From: Prevotella melaninogenica
GTDB lineage: Bacteria > Bacteroidota > Bacteroidia > Bacteroidales > Bacteroidaceae
Direction of reading: 5' to 3'
Length of the DNA: 64,000 nt
Assembly: GCF_013267595.1 (NCBI RefSeq)
Contig: NZ_CP054011.1
Span: 1,626,147 to 1,690,146 of the forward strand
This document shows, piece after piece, positions 26,727 to 36,132 of the stretch. A program made the translations under genes and the position numbers. Position 1 is the first letter of the stretch; every line of letters starts with the position of its first letter. Below the pieces are notes generated by a model, which did no database searches, was not told where the DNA came from, and was given only the letters and a program-made list of their open reading frames with translations.

Positions 26727-27699
26727 AAACCTTTTCTATCACCTCTTTATATTCGTCATCGTTATTGCTTTGAGCCGTAATGCCGCCCCCAGCCTTATAA
26801 TGGAACTGTCCGTCTTTATCCTGATCAATAAAGCGAATCATCACCGCACTGTCTACTTGTCCTTTGCTATAACAACCCATCACACCCGTATAAAAGTCTC
26901 TTTCATAGCCCTCAGCCTCATCGATTATCTCCATGGTACGTGGCTTAGGAGCACCCGTAATAGAGCCAGCAGGGAGTAAACGGAAGAGCAGTGTACCGAC
27001 GTTCTCACGATAGTCTGTAGGGAGTTGACCTGTAATCTCTGAACTTGTCTGCAGGATTTCACCCTTGTTTGTTGTCAGATGGTCGATATAACGATAGCGT
27101 TTCACCTGCACTTGCTCTGCTATGATACTCAAGTCGTTGCGGATAAGGTCGACGATGGTAGCGTGTTCGGCTGCTTCTTTCTTATTTTCCATCAGTTCCT
27201 TTTCGGCTTCAGGACGTGTTGCATCAATCGTACCCTTCATTGGGAAGGAACTGATAAGTCCTTCTTTATTGATACGAACGAATATTTCTGGAGAGAAACA
27301 AACGAACTTCTCTTTCATCCAACAGCGATATAACGCCTTTGAACGCATGAAGATATCGTGCAAGGAAAGATTTGTACGGACAGGAATCTTGCATGTCAAG
27401 TTGGCTAAATAACTGTCGCCTTCACGCTCTCTTTGCTTGACAAGGTTGATACGCTGTTCATAGTCATCTCTTGTGAGTGGTTCGGTATACCATTCCACAG
27501 CCTCATTGCTGTAGCTTTCTCCCTCAGGGATATTAGAAAGGCTTGGGAAAGCAAAAAGCAATTCGTGTGGATTGATGTCCGCATACTCCTCTACATATGC
27601 ACCATCAGCTTTATAATTGATGATAAAGATAAAGTCTTTACCTTCCTTAGCTAACGTGTTCATCCGCTGAATGGCACGTTCACGGTCGTATAGTATCAT
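26710..27699 (-). CDS. pabB: Aminodeoxychorismate synthase component I
   Basis: Chorismate-binding enzyme (329 residues) that aminates chorismate with ammonia from a PabA glutaminase, in p-aminobenzoate and folate synthesis. The C-terminal signatures are HATIVDLIRNDLS and PAGSITGAPKPRTMEII, with the active site around GVMGCYSKGQVDSAVMIR. It lacks the long N-terminal domain of TrpE-like proteins. The ATG at 27699 is preferred over a TTG five codons upstream. No pabA is seen in the window. Confidence 0.93.
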   Translation of the reverse strand: MILYDRERAIQRMNTLAKEGKDFIFIINYKADGAYVEEYADINPHELLFAFPSLSNIPEGESYSNEAVEWYTEPLTRDDYEQRINLVKQREREGDSYLANLTCKIPVRTNLSLHDIFMRSKALYRCWMKEKFVCFSPEIFVRINKEGLISSFPMKGTIDATRPEAEKELMENKKEAAEHATIVDLIRNDLSIIAEQVQVKRYRYIDHLTTNKGEILQTSSEITGQLPTDYRENVGTLLFRLLPAGSITGAPKPRTMEIIDEAEGYERDFYTGVMGCYSKGQVDSAVMIRFIDQDKDGQFHYKAGGGITAQSNNDDEYKEVIEKVYVPIY

Positions 27700-27740
27700 A
27701 TTCTTTTGTTGCAAGCAGATGAGGTGTTTTGTCTCTTTGT

Positions 27741-28382
27741 TTATCTTTCTCCAATCTTGAAAATATCCTTTGGCTCAAATACTCCTGACTTCTCTGTTTT
27801 TGCAAGTTCAATCATACAACGCGCAACGACTTCTGTCTTCATAGGTCGTTGGCTCTGTAAGAGTCCTATTTGATTGAGGAATTGCAGTATAGAAACAGAC
27901 AGTTTCTCAGAACTTCTTGTCGTATTCTTACGAATTAATGCAGGTGGACGGAGTATGGAGATATGCTGGAAAGGAAGCTGTTTGATAGCTTCTTCTAATT
28001 CACCTTTCATCTTTGTATAGAAGAAATGTGAGTTAGCATTAGCCATAGCTGTGGACACCAAGACAAAAGAAGGTACTCCCTGCTCTGCTGCTATCTTAGC
28101 GAAATTGTATTGATAGGTATAATCTATCTTGTATTGATTCTCCTTTGAGCCAGCCGCTTTGCGCGTTGTACCCATGCAAGAGAATATGACATCGCCTTGT
28201 ACGGAGAGTCTCCACTTATCCGACTGGTCGAAGTCTACGATATGTGTTGTTACCTTTTCGTTGTTTATGCCTGGGTCTCTTCTGACGAAGATAGCTATTT
28301 GTTCGATAGTATCATCATTGATAAGCTCTTGGACAAGGTCTTTACCTATTGCACCAGTAGCTCCTAATATTATTGCTCTCAT
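27741..28382 (-). CDS. NAD(P)-binding Rossmann protein
   Basis: A 213-residue atypical short-chain dehydrogenase-like protein. The nucleotide-binding motif is ILGATGAIGKDLVQEL (about 4-19), and FVLVSTAMANANSHFFYTKMKGELE contains a Ser and a YxxxK-like tract (FYTKMK). This resembles the NmrA/HTATIP2-like group. The substrate is unknown. It sits 42 bp before pabB on the same strand. Confidence 0.75.
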   Translation of the reverse strand: MRAIILGATGAIGKDLVQELINDDTIEQIAIFVRRDPGINNEKVTTHIVDFDQSDKWRLSVQGDVIFSCMGTTRKAAGSKENQYKIDYTYQYNFAKIAAEQGVPSFVLVSTAMANANSHFFYTKMKGELEEAIKQLPFQHISILRPPALIRKNTTRSSEKLSVSILQFLNQIGLLQSQRPMKTEVVARCMIELAKTEKSGVFEPKDIFKIGER

Positions 28383-28393
28383 TGAGGGGATTG

Positions 28394-28460
28394 GGTGATG
28401 GGTGTTGAATGTTGGGTGTTAATGATATGTGGGAATGGGGTGTTGGAGGTGAAACATACA
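28394..28460. repeat. Degenerate GGGTGTTGAAT-type repeats
   Basis: The spacer between two minus-strand genes carries irregular G-rich repeats on the plus strand (GGGTGATGGGTGTTG, TGTTGGGTGTTAATG, GGGGTGTTGG). A related AACACCTAACA run lies at 33338-33370 on the other strand. Confidence 0.5.
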
Positions 28461-28466
28461 TTATTA

Positions 28467-29525
28467 TTATGGCTTAATAATAATCTTGAGGTGGTAAACC
28501 TCTGGTGTAATACGCTGTTCGATGTGATACCTATCAGGGTAAATCAGCTCTAAACGGCGGTACATATTCTCTAATCCGATACCCTTTCCACTCTTGTCTG
28601 TGTCGTTTTTTGGATAGTTACTGTTCTCACAGAGAAAGACTATCTTACCGTTATCTTCTGTGATAGATATGTGGATAAACGATGGTTTATTGGCACTTAT
28701 ACCATGCTTAAAGGCATTCTCAACAGGTGTTAGGAATACCAATGGCGCAATGAGTAGTTGTGTGTTATGGATGATGAATTGGCTCTTTATCTCTACATTG
28801 CTGCCTGACCGTAGCGTCATCAGATTGATATAGTTCTTGATAAAGGCTATCTCACCATTCAGACTCACCTCCTTAGGCTGTGTCTCATAGAGTGCGTAGC
28901 GTAGAAGTTCAGACAGTTGACCGATTGCCTTTTGGGCATTATTCGGGCTTGTCTGGGTGAGTGAGGCTATGTTATTGAGCGTATTGAAGAGGAAGTGTGG
29001 GTTTAGCTGGTTCTTCAGCCATGCCAATTCGGCTTCCGTCATCTTCTGTTTCTCCTCTCTAAGCTGTCTTCTGAGCGTACTATGGCGGATATAGTAACGC
29101 ACAAAGATAGCCGCAACGACCATTGCATAGTTGAGAATCATCCACATCACACCAAACTGATAGAAGCCTATTCGTATAGGTGCGTTGGGTAAATCAGCAT
29201 TATAAATGCTGAAGATATGATGATTCCAAAGGACGATAAACAGCAGATTGATTACCCAGAAGGCCCAGTGCTTTATCTTATTCTTTGCTTCAAAGAGATA
29301 AGGAACAAGCACATAGAAGTTCGCCATGAAGACAATCAGTAACAAGAAAAGTACGAAGGCATTGACACACATGGACTCCTTGGCGGCATTGACATCATGT
29401 TCAAGTAGCATAATGACCAATGACCAGATAGATACAAGGAGTGCATAAATGCCTACCTGTGCGCCAAGAACGGACAGGTTATAGCGACTCAGGCAATACT
29501 TCTTTATATCCTCCAATACCTTCAT
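28467..29525 (-). CDS. LytS-type sensor histidine kinase
   Basis: A 352-residue membrane kinase. It has four hydrophobic helices (about 22-42, 52-78, 86-106, 122-146), then a His_kinase domain with the phospho-acceptor His177 in QLNPHFLFNTLNNI and an ATP-binding lobe (TPVENAFKHG as N box, GKGIGLENMYRRL as G box). Such kinases normally pair with a LytTR response regulator encoded next door; none is present in the flanking genes. Signal and target are unknown. Confidence 0.9.
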   Translation of the reverse strand: MKVLEDIKKYCLSRYNLSVLGAQVGIYALLVSIWSLVIMLLEHDVNAAKESMCVNAFVLFLLLIVFMANFYVLVPYLFEAKNKIKHWAFWVINLLFIVLWNHHIFSIYNADLPNAPIRIGFYQFGVMWMILNYAMVVAAIFVRYYIRHSTLRRQLREEKQKMTEAELAWLKNQLNPHFLFNTLNNIASLTQTSPNNAQKAIGQLSELLRYALYETQPKEVSLNGEIAFIKNYINLMTLRSGSNVEIKSQFIIHNTQLLIAPLVFLTPVENAFKHGISANKPSFIHISITEDNGKIVFLCENSNYPKNDTDKSGKGIGLENMYRRLELIYPDRYHIEQRITPEVYHLKIIIKP

Positions 29526-29817
29526 GCTGCAAAGATAGTCTTTTATAAGGAAAGAAGCAAGCAGAATCTATACTACATTTTTACTTTTTCTTGTTTTAAC
29601 ACAGAAATGTAATTATCGGTAAATCAGGGCTTTATAAGGGTAGATTGTCTCGCTTGTTAGGCAAATAAGTCTAATTGGTACATTCTTTCAAGGTGATTAA
29701 TCGCCTTTTTATGCCTAATTATCCAAACTCTATTTGCTATTTACCCCTAATCATTAAGCCCCAAATCTATCCTCTCCTCTTATCAAAAGTATGATTTATT
29801 GTAGAGGAGTTAGCCCT

Positions 29818-29885
29818 CCGCACCATTGGTGCTTACGGTCCGCACGTATGGTGCTAAGCATGAACACCACTCGTGCGGAGTATCA
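29818..29885. repeat. GC-rich 22-bp palindrome array, locus 3
   Basis: Units start at 29818 (CCGCACCATTGGTGC), 29840 (CCGCACGTATGGTGC) and 29862 (AACACCACTCGTGCGG), 22 bp apart. They occupy the middle of the 460-bp gene-free stretch between the kinase and ispG. The small plus-strand open frame across it is not a gene. Confidence 0.8.
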
Positions 29886-29986
29886 ACACCACAGTAGGAT
29901 ACCACAAAAAAGAGGCGTTCCTGCCGTTGGGATGATAACGAAAGACACCGATGTTGAATTACATCTATTGAGTCCTATTCGCTGAT

Positions 29987-31915
29987 TTAAGCCTTATTCT
30001 GATCAGCCTTGATTAAGGCAAGCAATCGCTCGACCGCTTCCTCCTCTGGGATATTGTGCTCAACGCATACCTGTTTGCGGTAGAGGCTCACCTTCTTTGG
30101 ACCTGCACCCACATATCCATAGTCTGCATCAGCCATCTCACCGGGTCCATTCACGATACAGCCCATGATTCCTACCTTCAGTCCTGTCATTCCCTTGGTA
30201 GCTTCTTTGATGCGAGCAATCGTCGTACGAAGGTCGTAGAGTGTACGACCACAGCCCGGACAAGAGATGTATTCGGTCTTCACCATGCGCAATCTACCTG
30301 CTTGAAGAATACCGAAAGCCGTTTGTTCAATATCCTCTTGTGAGAGGTTGCCATTGTTCATCAGCCAGATACCATCGGTAAGTCCGTCCATCATGAGTGC
30401 ACCCATATCTGCTGCAGCCTCTAATTGGAACTTCTCTTTAGCCGTAGTTGTCTCAGCCTGTTGGCTGTTACTGCTTTCTTCCTTCTCTTCGGTAGTTGAA
30501 TGCTGATACATCTGGGCGAAGATGATAGGGTTCTTTACCCCTGCTATCATCAGTTGATGTGCCAATGCACGCTGGTCACCAAGGCGGTTCTGATGGCTTG
30601 TCATACATACCACAACCACCTCTGGATGTGTTTTCAGACAAGCAAGGAACTCCTCTGAAGGTGTACCAAACTTCAAGACGAGGAACTTAACATCACTGTT
30701 TATCGCACTGATGAAAGGCATTCCCGTCACAGGGAAGATAGGATAGACGTTCTCTAAGGACTGCTTACCACTGTTGGCAATGTCCATATAAGCGTCATAA
30801 TCAAGGATATACTTCTGTTTCTTTGCCCTTTTCTCAGGCAATTCACCCTGTACATAGATATAGTCTGGCTTTGGTAGCTCTGGTGATGACACCTCGGCAG
30901 TAGCTTGGTCAGCCTTTCGAGTGGCAATAACAACAGGGACATTCTCGCCACCGATGTTGCCTGCAGCCACTGTCTCACGTCGGTTAGGATGGAGATAATC
31001 AAAGTCAGCATACTGTTCAGCAGGGATGAGAAGATGTTTCTCGTGTCGACGGATATACCATGTAAGGTGTTTAGCCACTGGAATCTCGCACTCTGGCTCT
31101 TCACTCAGTGATACACGGATCGTGTCACCAAGCCCATCAGCGAGCAAAGCACCAATACCTACGGCACTCTTAATGCGTCCGTCTTCACCTTCACCAGCCT
31201 CGGTAACACCAAGGTGGAGCGGATACTGCATACCTTCCTTGTCCATCTCAGCCACAAGAAGGCGTACGGAACGAACCATAACAACCGTATTTGAGGATTT
31301 GATAGAGATGATAATGTCATGGAAGTCATACTTACGGAAGATGCGTAGGAACTCCATGCAGCTCTCTACAATACCTTCTGGTGTATCGCCATAACGGTTG
31401 CGAATACGGTCAGAGAGGCTACCATGGTTGACACCAATACGTACAGCGGTGTGGTTCTCCTTACATATATTGATGAAAGGAATCAGTCTGTCCTCAATCT
31501 TCTGTAGCTCTTGCGCATATTCCTCATCGGTATACTCCAGCTTTTTGAACGTACGAGCAGGGTCGACATAGTTACCCGGATTGATACGAACCTTCTCTGC
31601 ATAGAGTGCAGCAACGTCTGCTACATTCGCATTGAAGTGAACATCCGCACAGAGCGGAGCCATATAATTGTCTGCACGTAGTTGTGCATTGATATTCTTT
31701 AAGTTCTCTGCCTCACGCTTTCCCTGCGTTGTGAGGCGTACAAGTTCTCCTCCTGCATCAATGATACGCTTAGCTTGTGCAACGCTTCCTTCGGTATCAT
31801 CGGTGGAAGTCGTTGTCATTGATTGTACGCGTACAGGGTTCTCTCCACCAATGTTGAGTGCACCAACATGCGTGACAGAGGTTTTCCTTCTTTCAAAGTT
31901 GAATAAATCTATCAT
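29987..31915 (-). CDS. ispG: 4-hydroxy-3-methylbut-2-enyl-diphosphate synthase (long form)
   Basis: Iron-sulfur enzyme of the MEP isoprenoid pathway. At 642 residues it is the long form typical of Bacteroidota and plants, with a middle domain inserted between the N-terminal TIM barrel (HVGALNIGGENPVRVQSMTT at the start) and the C-terminal iron-sulfur domain. The [4Fe-4S] cysteines lie in CPGCGRTLYDL and GIMGCIVNGPGEMADADYGY. The pathway product feeds the polyprenyl synthase at 56703. Confidence 0.95.
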   Translation of the reverse strand: MIDLFNFERRKTSVTHVGALNIGGENPVRVQSMTTTSTDDTEGSVAQAKRIIDAGGELVRLTTQGKREAENLKNINAQLRADNYMAPLCADVHFNANVADVAALYAEKVRINPGNYVDPARTFKKLEYTDEEYAQELQKIEDRLIPFINICKENHTAVRIGVNHGSLSDRIRNRYGDTPEGIVESCMEFLRIFRKYDFHDIIISIKSSNTVVMVRSVRLLVAEMDKEGMQYPLHLGVTEAGEGEDGRIKSAVGIGALLADGLGDTIRVSLSEEPECEIPVAKHLTWYIRRHEKHLLIPAEQYADFDYLHPNRRETVAAGNIGGENVPVVIATRKADQATAEVSSPELPKPDYIYVQGELPEKRAKKQKYILDYDAYMDIANSGKQSLENVYPIFPVTGMPFISAINSDVKFLVLKFGTPSEEFLACLKTHPEVVVVCMTSHQNRLGDQRALAHQLMIAGVKNPIIFAQMYQHSTTEEKEESSNSQQAETTTAKEKFQLEAAADMGALMMDGLTDGIWLMNNGNLSQEDIEQTAFGILQAGRLRMVKTEYISCPGCGRTLYDLRTTIARIKEATKGMTGLKVGIMGCIVNGPGEMADADYGYVGAGPKKVSLYRKQVCVEHNIPEEEAVERLLALIKADQNKA

Positions 31916-31978
31916 GTTCTATTTGGATAATGGGGTACCTCCCCAAGCCCTTTTGGGATGATGAAAAACCTCCCTACG

Positions 31979-31995
31979 CCCCTCTAAGAGAGGGG
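31979..31995. terminator. Small CCCCTCT hairpin between purE and ispG
   Basis: CCCCTCT and AGAGGGG flank AAG. It is of the same type as the hairpins at 3316 and 13178. Confidence 0.4.
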
Positions 31996-32082
31996 TTATA
32001 GTAAGAGGTAATAAGTGGTAACGACCTTTACCCTAATTGTTTCCCATTGTTACTCCACCTTTTTGAGGGGTTAGGGACGGTC

Positions 32083-32589
32083 TTAGCACTTAAACTTATA
32101 ATCCTTTAGTTCAGCTAACTCCTTGTTAGCCTTCTCTATCTTCTTTCCTAATGAAGCCTTCCAGTTGTCAATCTTCTTTGCAATAGCCTCATCACCGAGT
32201 GCTATCATCTCAGCTGCAAGGATGGCAGCATTCTGTGCTCCATTGACGCCAACAGTAGCAACTGGAATGCCAGGAGGCATCTGAACGATAGAAAGTAAGG
32301 CATCAAGACCATCGAGCATACCCTTAATTGGCACGCCAATGACTGGAAGTGGTGTTGAAGCAGCGATAACACCGGGTAGAGCAGCAGCCATACCAGCCGC
32401 AGCAATGATAACTTTTACGCCACGACCTTTTGCTTCCTTGGCAAAAGTCTCTACTGCGTCAGGTGTACGATGAGCTGAGAGTGCATTCACTTCAAAAGGA
32501 ATCTCTTGCTCTTCCAACCACTTACAAGCTTTTTCCATTACGGGTAAATCGCTTGTTGAACCCATGATAATACTAACTAATGGCTTCAT
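32083..32589 (-). CDS. purE: N5-carboxyaminoimidazole ribonucleotide mutase
   Basis: Class I PurE (168 residues) of purine synthesis, which moves the carboxyl group of N5-CAIR to give CAIR. Signature residues are in [25 protein letters not shown] with the catalytic histidine, and [14 protein letters not shown]. The partner PurK is not in the window. purE lies 167 bp upstream of ispG on the same strand. Confidence 0.96.
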   Translation of the reverse strand: MKPLVSIIMGSTSDLPVMEKACKWLEEQEIPFEVNALSAHRTPDAVETFAKEAKGRGVKVIIAAAGMAAALPGVIAASTPLPVIGVPIKGMLDGLDALLSIVQMPPGIPVATVGVNGAQNAAILAAEMIALGDEAIAKKIDNWKASLGKKIEKANKELAELKDYKFKC

Positions 32590-32717
32590 ATTCTTTATGT
32601 ATTAAGTTTATTTTCGTTGTTTGTTTTATGTGTATTTATTCTTAAGACAGATGTAATTTCCTGTCAGTTTATTCTTTATTCTTTGGCAATCAGTGGACTT
32701 TTCTACTGCTATTGATT

Positions 32718-33335
32718 CTATACAACGATGATTGTAATGAATGAACAGATGATTCCTAAGAAGAAACCCGATGCCACTTGCTCCAATGAATGTTGCCTGA
32801 GAATCATTCTACTGCTACCTACAAAGCCTGAAACGATGAGTGTAAGACAAAGCCACCACATCGGATTGAAGTTGAATAGCAGTGAAAAAGCTATCAAAGA
32901 ACCTGTCACACCACCGATAGCTGCCGTATGTGTAGATATCTTCCACCACACGTTGATGATAGCACAGAGAATCTGAATAATCAATGCTACCATAAGTATT
33001 GACGTCAGCATGTGAGGCAGGTGTAGGATGTTCATGATATAGAAGCACGTGAAGTAGCAAAGAATAGAAATCACATAAGGAACCATTCTTCGCTCTCGTT
33101 GCCCTAACTGAATCAATGTCCAGCCGTGGTATTGGCGGTAAAGGTGGATGAGTAAGGTAGGGATAAGCACTGTAAAAGCGTAAACCAAAAAGACATACGA
33201 CAGCTTTGCCTGCCATGGGAACATACTTAGATAGCTAAAAGTAAAGATAGCTAATATGCCCACAACGGGTAAATAGAATGGTGTGAGAACCATACTCACA
33301 ACTCTTGCTGTTAATATAATGTTCTTTTCGTTCAT
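32718..33335 (-). CDS. PAP2-like membrane phosphatase family protein
   Basis: A 205-residue protein with about six membrane helices. The C-terminal half has two phosphatase motifs of the PAP2 superfamily, STHTAAIGG (SxxTH-like) and SSRMILRQHSLEQVASGF (SRxxLxxHxxxQVxxG). The first Lys/Arg motif (KxxxxxxRP) is not obvious, although LGQRERRMVP may replace it. Substrates could be phospholipid or undecaprenyl phosphates. The next gene on the strand (apart from short repeats) is purE. Confidence 0.8.
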   Translation of the reverse strand: MNEKNIILTARVVSMVLTPFYLPVVGILAIFTFSYLSMFPWQAKLSYVFLVYAFTVLIPTLLIHLYRQYHGWTLIQLGQRERRMVPYVISILCYFTCFYIMNILHLPHMLTSILMVALIIQILCAIINVWWKISTHTAAIGGVTGSLIAFSLLFNFNPMWWLCLTLIVSGFVGSSRMILRQHSLEQVASGFFLGIICSFITIIVV

Positions 33336-33337
33336 AC

Positions 33338-33370
33338 TTTAACACCTAACACCTAACATCCAACACCTAA
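33338..33370. repeat. AACACCTAACA short repeats
   Basis: TAACACCTAACACCTAACA followed by TCCAACACCTAA lies between rpoN and the PAP2-like gene. It is a short degenerate tandem repeat of ACACCTA. Confidence 0.5.
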
Positions 33371-33375
33371 TTACA

Positions 33376-34890
33376 TCACTCCTTCCTCAGTCTTGCCACA
33401 GGTAATCCGAGTTGTTCGCGGTACTTGGCAACGGTGCGACGGGCTATTGGGAAGCCCTTTTCTTTCATCACTTTAGCAAGTGCATCATCACTGAGTGGCT
33501 TACGTTTGTCTTCTTTGTCGATTACTTCTTTGAGTGCCAACTTGATTTTACGAGTAGACATTTCCTCGCCATCTTCCGTTGTATAGCTATCAGTGAAGAA
33601 GAAACGCAGAGGGAATGTACCCCAACGTGTCTGTGCATACTTGATGTTGCTCACTCGTGATATGGTAGAGATATCCAGTCCTGTACGGTCGGCAATATCT
33701 TTAAGAATCATTGGTTTGAGGTCAGCCTCATCTCCATCTTGGAAGAATTTCCGTTGAATATCGATGATAGCCTTCATCGTCACTTGTAATGTATGACGTC
33801 TTTGCTTTACCGCTTCGATAAATCCTTGTGCCTTTTCCACCTTCTCTTTGGCATAAAGCAACGCCTCCTTCTCCTGTCGGTTCATATTAGCTTTGTTGTT
33901 GCGGTAGGTCTCCATCATATCATTGAAGGCCTGCGAAACGTGCAACTCTGGTAGATTGCCGTGGTTTAAGCTGAAAGTAACCGTACCATCATCCTCTGTG
34001 TCGACGATAAAGTCAGGTGTTATCTGTTGCAGGTTACGTCCTTGTGTCTCACCCATAGACGACCCCGGCTTCGGATTTAACTTACGAATCTCACGCTGAA
34101 GCGCCTCTACTTGAAGGTCAGACAGCGACAGTGCGCTTTGAATCTTATCCCAATGCTTCTTTTTGAAAGCGTCGAAATGATGCGAAAGGATATTGTAGAT
34201 GTATTTATACAGATGACTATCTTTCTCCCATTCACCATTCTCTACCTTACGGTCTATCTGCAACAAGAGACATTCTTGCAAGTCTCTTGCACCGATACCA
34301 GCTGGGTCAAAGTCCTGCAGAATCTTCAGTACCTCTTCTAATTCCTTAGTAGACGCGTCAATCCCATAGTAGATAGCCAACTCATCGCTGATACTATCGA
34401 GGTCTTTTCGTAATAGTCCGTCATCATCAAGACTACCGATAAGATACTCCAAGATACTCTTCTGCCGCTCGGTAAGCTCTCTCTCGCCCACCTGCTCATT
34501 GAGTTTATCGATGAAAGAAGTCGTGTCTCCATACACAATCTCCTCATATTCAGCATTATTTCGTTGCTGTCTTGAATCGTATGTAGGAAGATCATCATCC
34601 GAACGCATACGCTCCAATGCCGAGTCGAGCGCATCTTGTCGCTCTTCTCGTTCCTGAAGTGTGTCGAAATCATCGTCTTCTGAATGCTCTACAGTATCGT
34701 TGTTATCAATGCTATCAGTCTCTTCTCCGCCTGCTTCTAAGGCAGGATTATCGTCGAGTTCAGCATTAACACTTTCCTCTAATTCTGTCAGTGGCATCTC
34801 CAACAACTTTACTTGCAGCATCTGCTGTTGTGAGAGACGCTGCACCTGTTGTTGTTTCTGGGTCTGAATTTGTACTTGTTCCTGTGCCAT
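33376..34890 (-). CDS. rpoN: RNA polymerase sigma-54 factor
   Basis: A 504-residue sigma-54. The Q-rich N-terminal activator-interaction region I (about 1-50, QQMLQVKLLEMPLTELEESV) is followed by an acidic region II, the core-binding domain, and the C-terminal DNA-binding part with the RpoN box ARRTVAKYRE near residue 488. Sigma-54 reads -24/-12 promoters and needs AAA+ activators; none is in the window. A hypothetical gene lies 45 bp upstream on the same strand. Confidence 0.96.
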   Translation of the reverse strand: MAQEQVQIQTQKQQQVQRLSQQQMLQVKLLEMPLTELEESVNAELDDNPALEAGGEETDSIDNNDTVEHSEDDDFDTLQEREERQDALDSALERMRSDDDLPTYDSRQQRNNAEYEEIVYGDTTSFIDKLNEQVGERELTERQKSILEYLIGSLDDDGLLRKDLDSISDELAIYYGIDASTKELEEVLKILQDFDPAGIGARDLQECLLLQIDRKVENGEWEKDSHLYKYIYNILSHHFDAFKKKHWDKIQSALSLSDLQVEALQREIRKLNPKPGSSMGETQGRNLQQITPDFIVDTEDDGTVTFSLNHGNLPELHVSQAFNDMMETYRNNKANMNRQEKEALLYAKEKVEKAQGFIEAVKQRRHTLQVTMKAIIDIQRKFFQDGDEADLKPMILKDIADRTGLDISTISRVSNIKYAQTRWGTFPLRFFFTDSYTTEDGEEMSTRKIKLALKEVIDKEDKRKPLSDDALAKVMKEKGFPIARRTVAKYREQLGLPVARLRKE

Positions 34891-34935
34891 TGTTTACCTG
34901 AATTGTGCTACAAAAGTACTAAAAAACAAGTATAA

Positions 34936-35583
34936 TCAAGTGAAATATTCCTTTAATTGTGCTGCTAAGGCAGAAAGTTTCTCTGGGTTATCATTTCCAT
35001 AGCGGTTCCATACCTCCTGACATGGCATTAATAAGGGCGATATCAGAAGGTCGTCACGGTTCAGATAGGGGTCACAGAATTGGAACACATCCATCACCTC
35101 TACAATCATTTGTGGCTTTATCTTCATCAGCTTAGCAAGGTCTATCACCTCAGGTGTCTCCGCTGCCATCGTAATAGGAGTAAGACGGAAATAGAGGTCG
35201 AGAATCATAATGAGCATAAAAGGCTTCAGCTCTGTAGCCCCTTCCACTGGAAGGAAGTCATGTTCAAAGGTTTCGCGCACCTTCACACCATCATAGAACT
35301 CCCTTGGCTGGCCAAACCCCTTCATCGAACGCAGTTTCTTTACGTCTTTGTTCAGCTTTCTTGTGTTCTCTCCATACGTCTCCCAAATCAGATTAATGAT
35401 GGGCATATCACGATGTCGCAACTTAAAAAGCTGTTCATAGAGGTTCTTTGGTGGTATGTGTAGTTCCAAACTGAGATCTACCAACGCACGTGAATACATC
35501 GGTTTCATTCCCTCTGGCTTTTTAAGATAAAGCTGTAGGAGTAGTAGCCAATAGTCATCAGACCATAAAGGATGTGTTGCCAT
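34936..35583 (-). CDS. Conserved hypothetical protein upstream of rpoN
   Basis: A 215-residue soluble protein with no signal peptide or membrane segment. It is mostly helical, with an N-terminal aromatic stretch (HPLWSDDYWLLLLQLYLKKP). I do not recognise a catalytic motif. The gene directly precedes rpoN (45 bp), so the two may be co-transcribed; the connection may be only positional. Confidence 0.75.
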   Translation of the reverse strand: MATHPLWSDDYWLLLLQLYLKKPEGMKPMYSRALVDLSLELHIPPKNLYEQLFKLRHRDMPIINLIWETYGENTRKLNKDVKKLRSMKGFGQPREFYDGVKVRETFEHDFLPVEGATELKPFMLIMILDLYFRLTPITMAAETPEVIDLAKLMKIKPQMIVEVMDVFQFCDPYLNRDDLLISPLLMPCQEVWNRYGNDNPEKLSALAAQLKEYFT

Positions 35584-35893
35584 AAGCGTAAAATATCCAC
35601 TCTTGCTCCTCTCTTTCGAGTAGAGAAGAAGGAGAAATACTTGTCTAAAGGGTATCTATATTTGTCTTTCGCAAAGATACTCCTTTTTTATTATAATGGC
35701 AAAAGAAAGTGGCAGAAAGTTAATGGGTTAACGTGTAAACGAGTTGATAAGTTGTTTGTGGCATATAAATAGGCTCGAGTGTATTTGTTTATAGGTATAA
35801 ATACGATTTAAATTGGGCATAAAACAGGTGTGTTAAGTTGCCGTTTTATTTCCTAATTTCCCCTTGTGAGCCTACCAATAGTTACTTGTTTCC

Positions 35894-35985
35894 AAATTAT
35901 TTTCATGAAAAAAAATATTTTTCTTCACGTAAAAAAATATTTCTTTTCACGTAAATAAATGTTTTTCTTCATGAAAATAATTCGC
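35894..35985. repeat. AT-rich 22-bp palindrome array, four units
   Basis: AAATTATTTTCATGAAAA opens the array. Units with TTTTCATGAAAA, TCTTCACGTAAA, TTTTCACGTAAA and TCTTCATGAAAA follow at exactly 22-bp steps, ending ATAATTCGC. It lies in the 550-bp gene-free stretch between the hypothetical gene and the barrel gene. Confidence 0.8.
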
Positions 35986-36132
35986 TTTTGATGAGTATTT
36001 TGACCCTTAAAAGAGGGTCTATCTAATGATTTTCTATGCTAAAATGGGTGATTAAAAACCATTCTTTGGACTTAAATTTACGACATTCATCAAGCCAAAT
36101 AACGTATGTTATACAGTCCTAACGACCTGTTT

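Noticed and set aside
26133..27699. pabC/pabB as retron effectors
   Set aside because: They are on the opposite strand, converge on the RT gene, and are clear folate-pathway enzymes.
29791..29985. 64-codon open frame
   Set aside because: It is the translation of a GC-rich palindrome array in a gene-free stretch.
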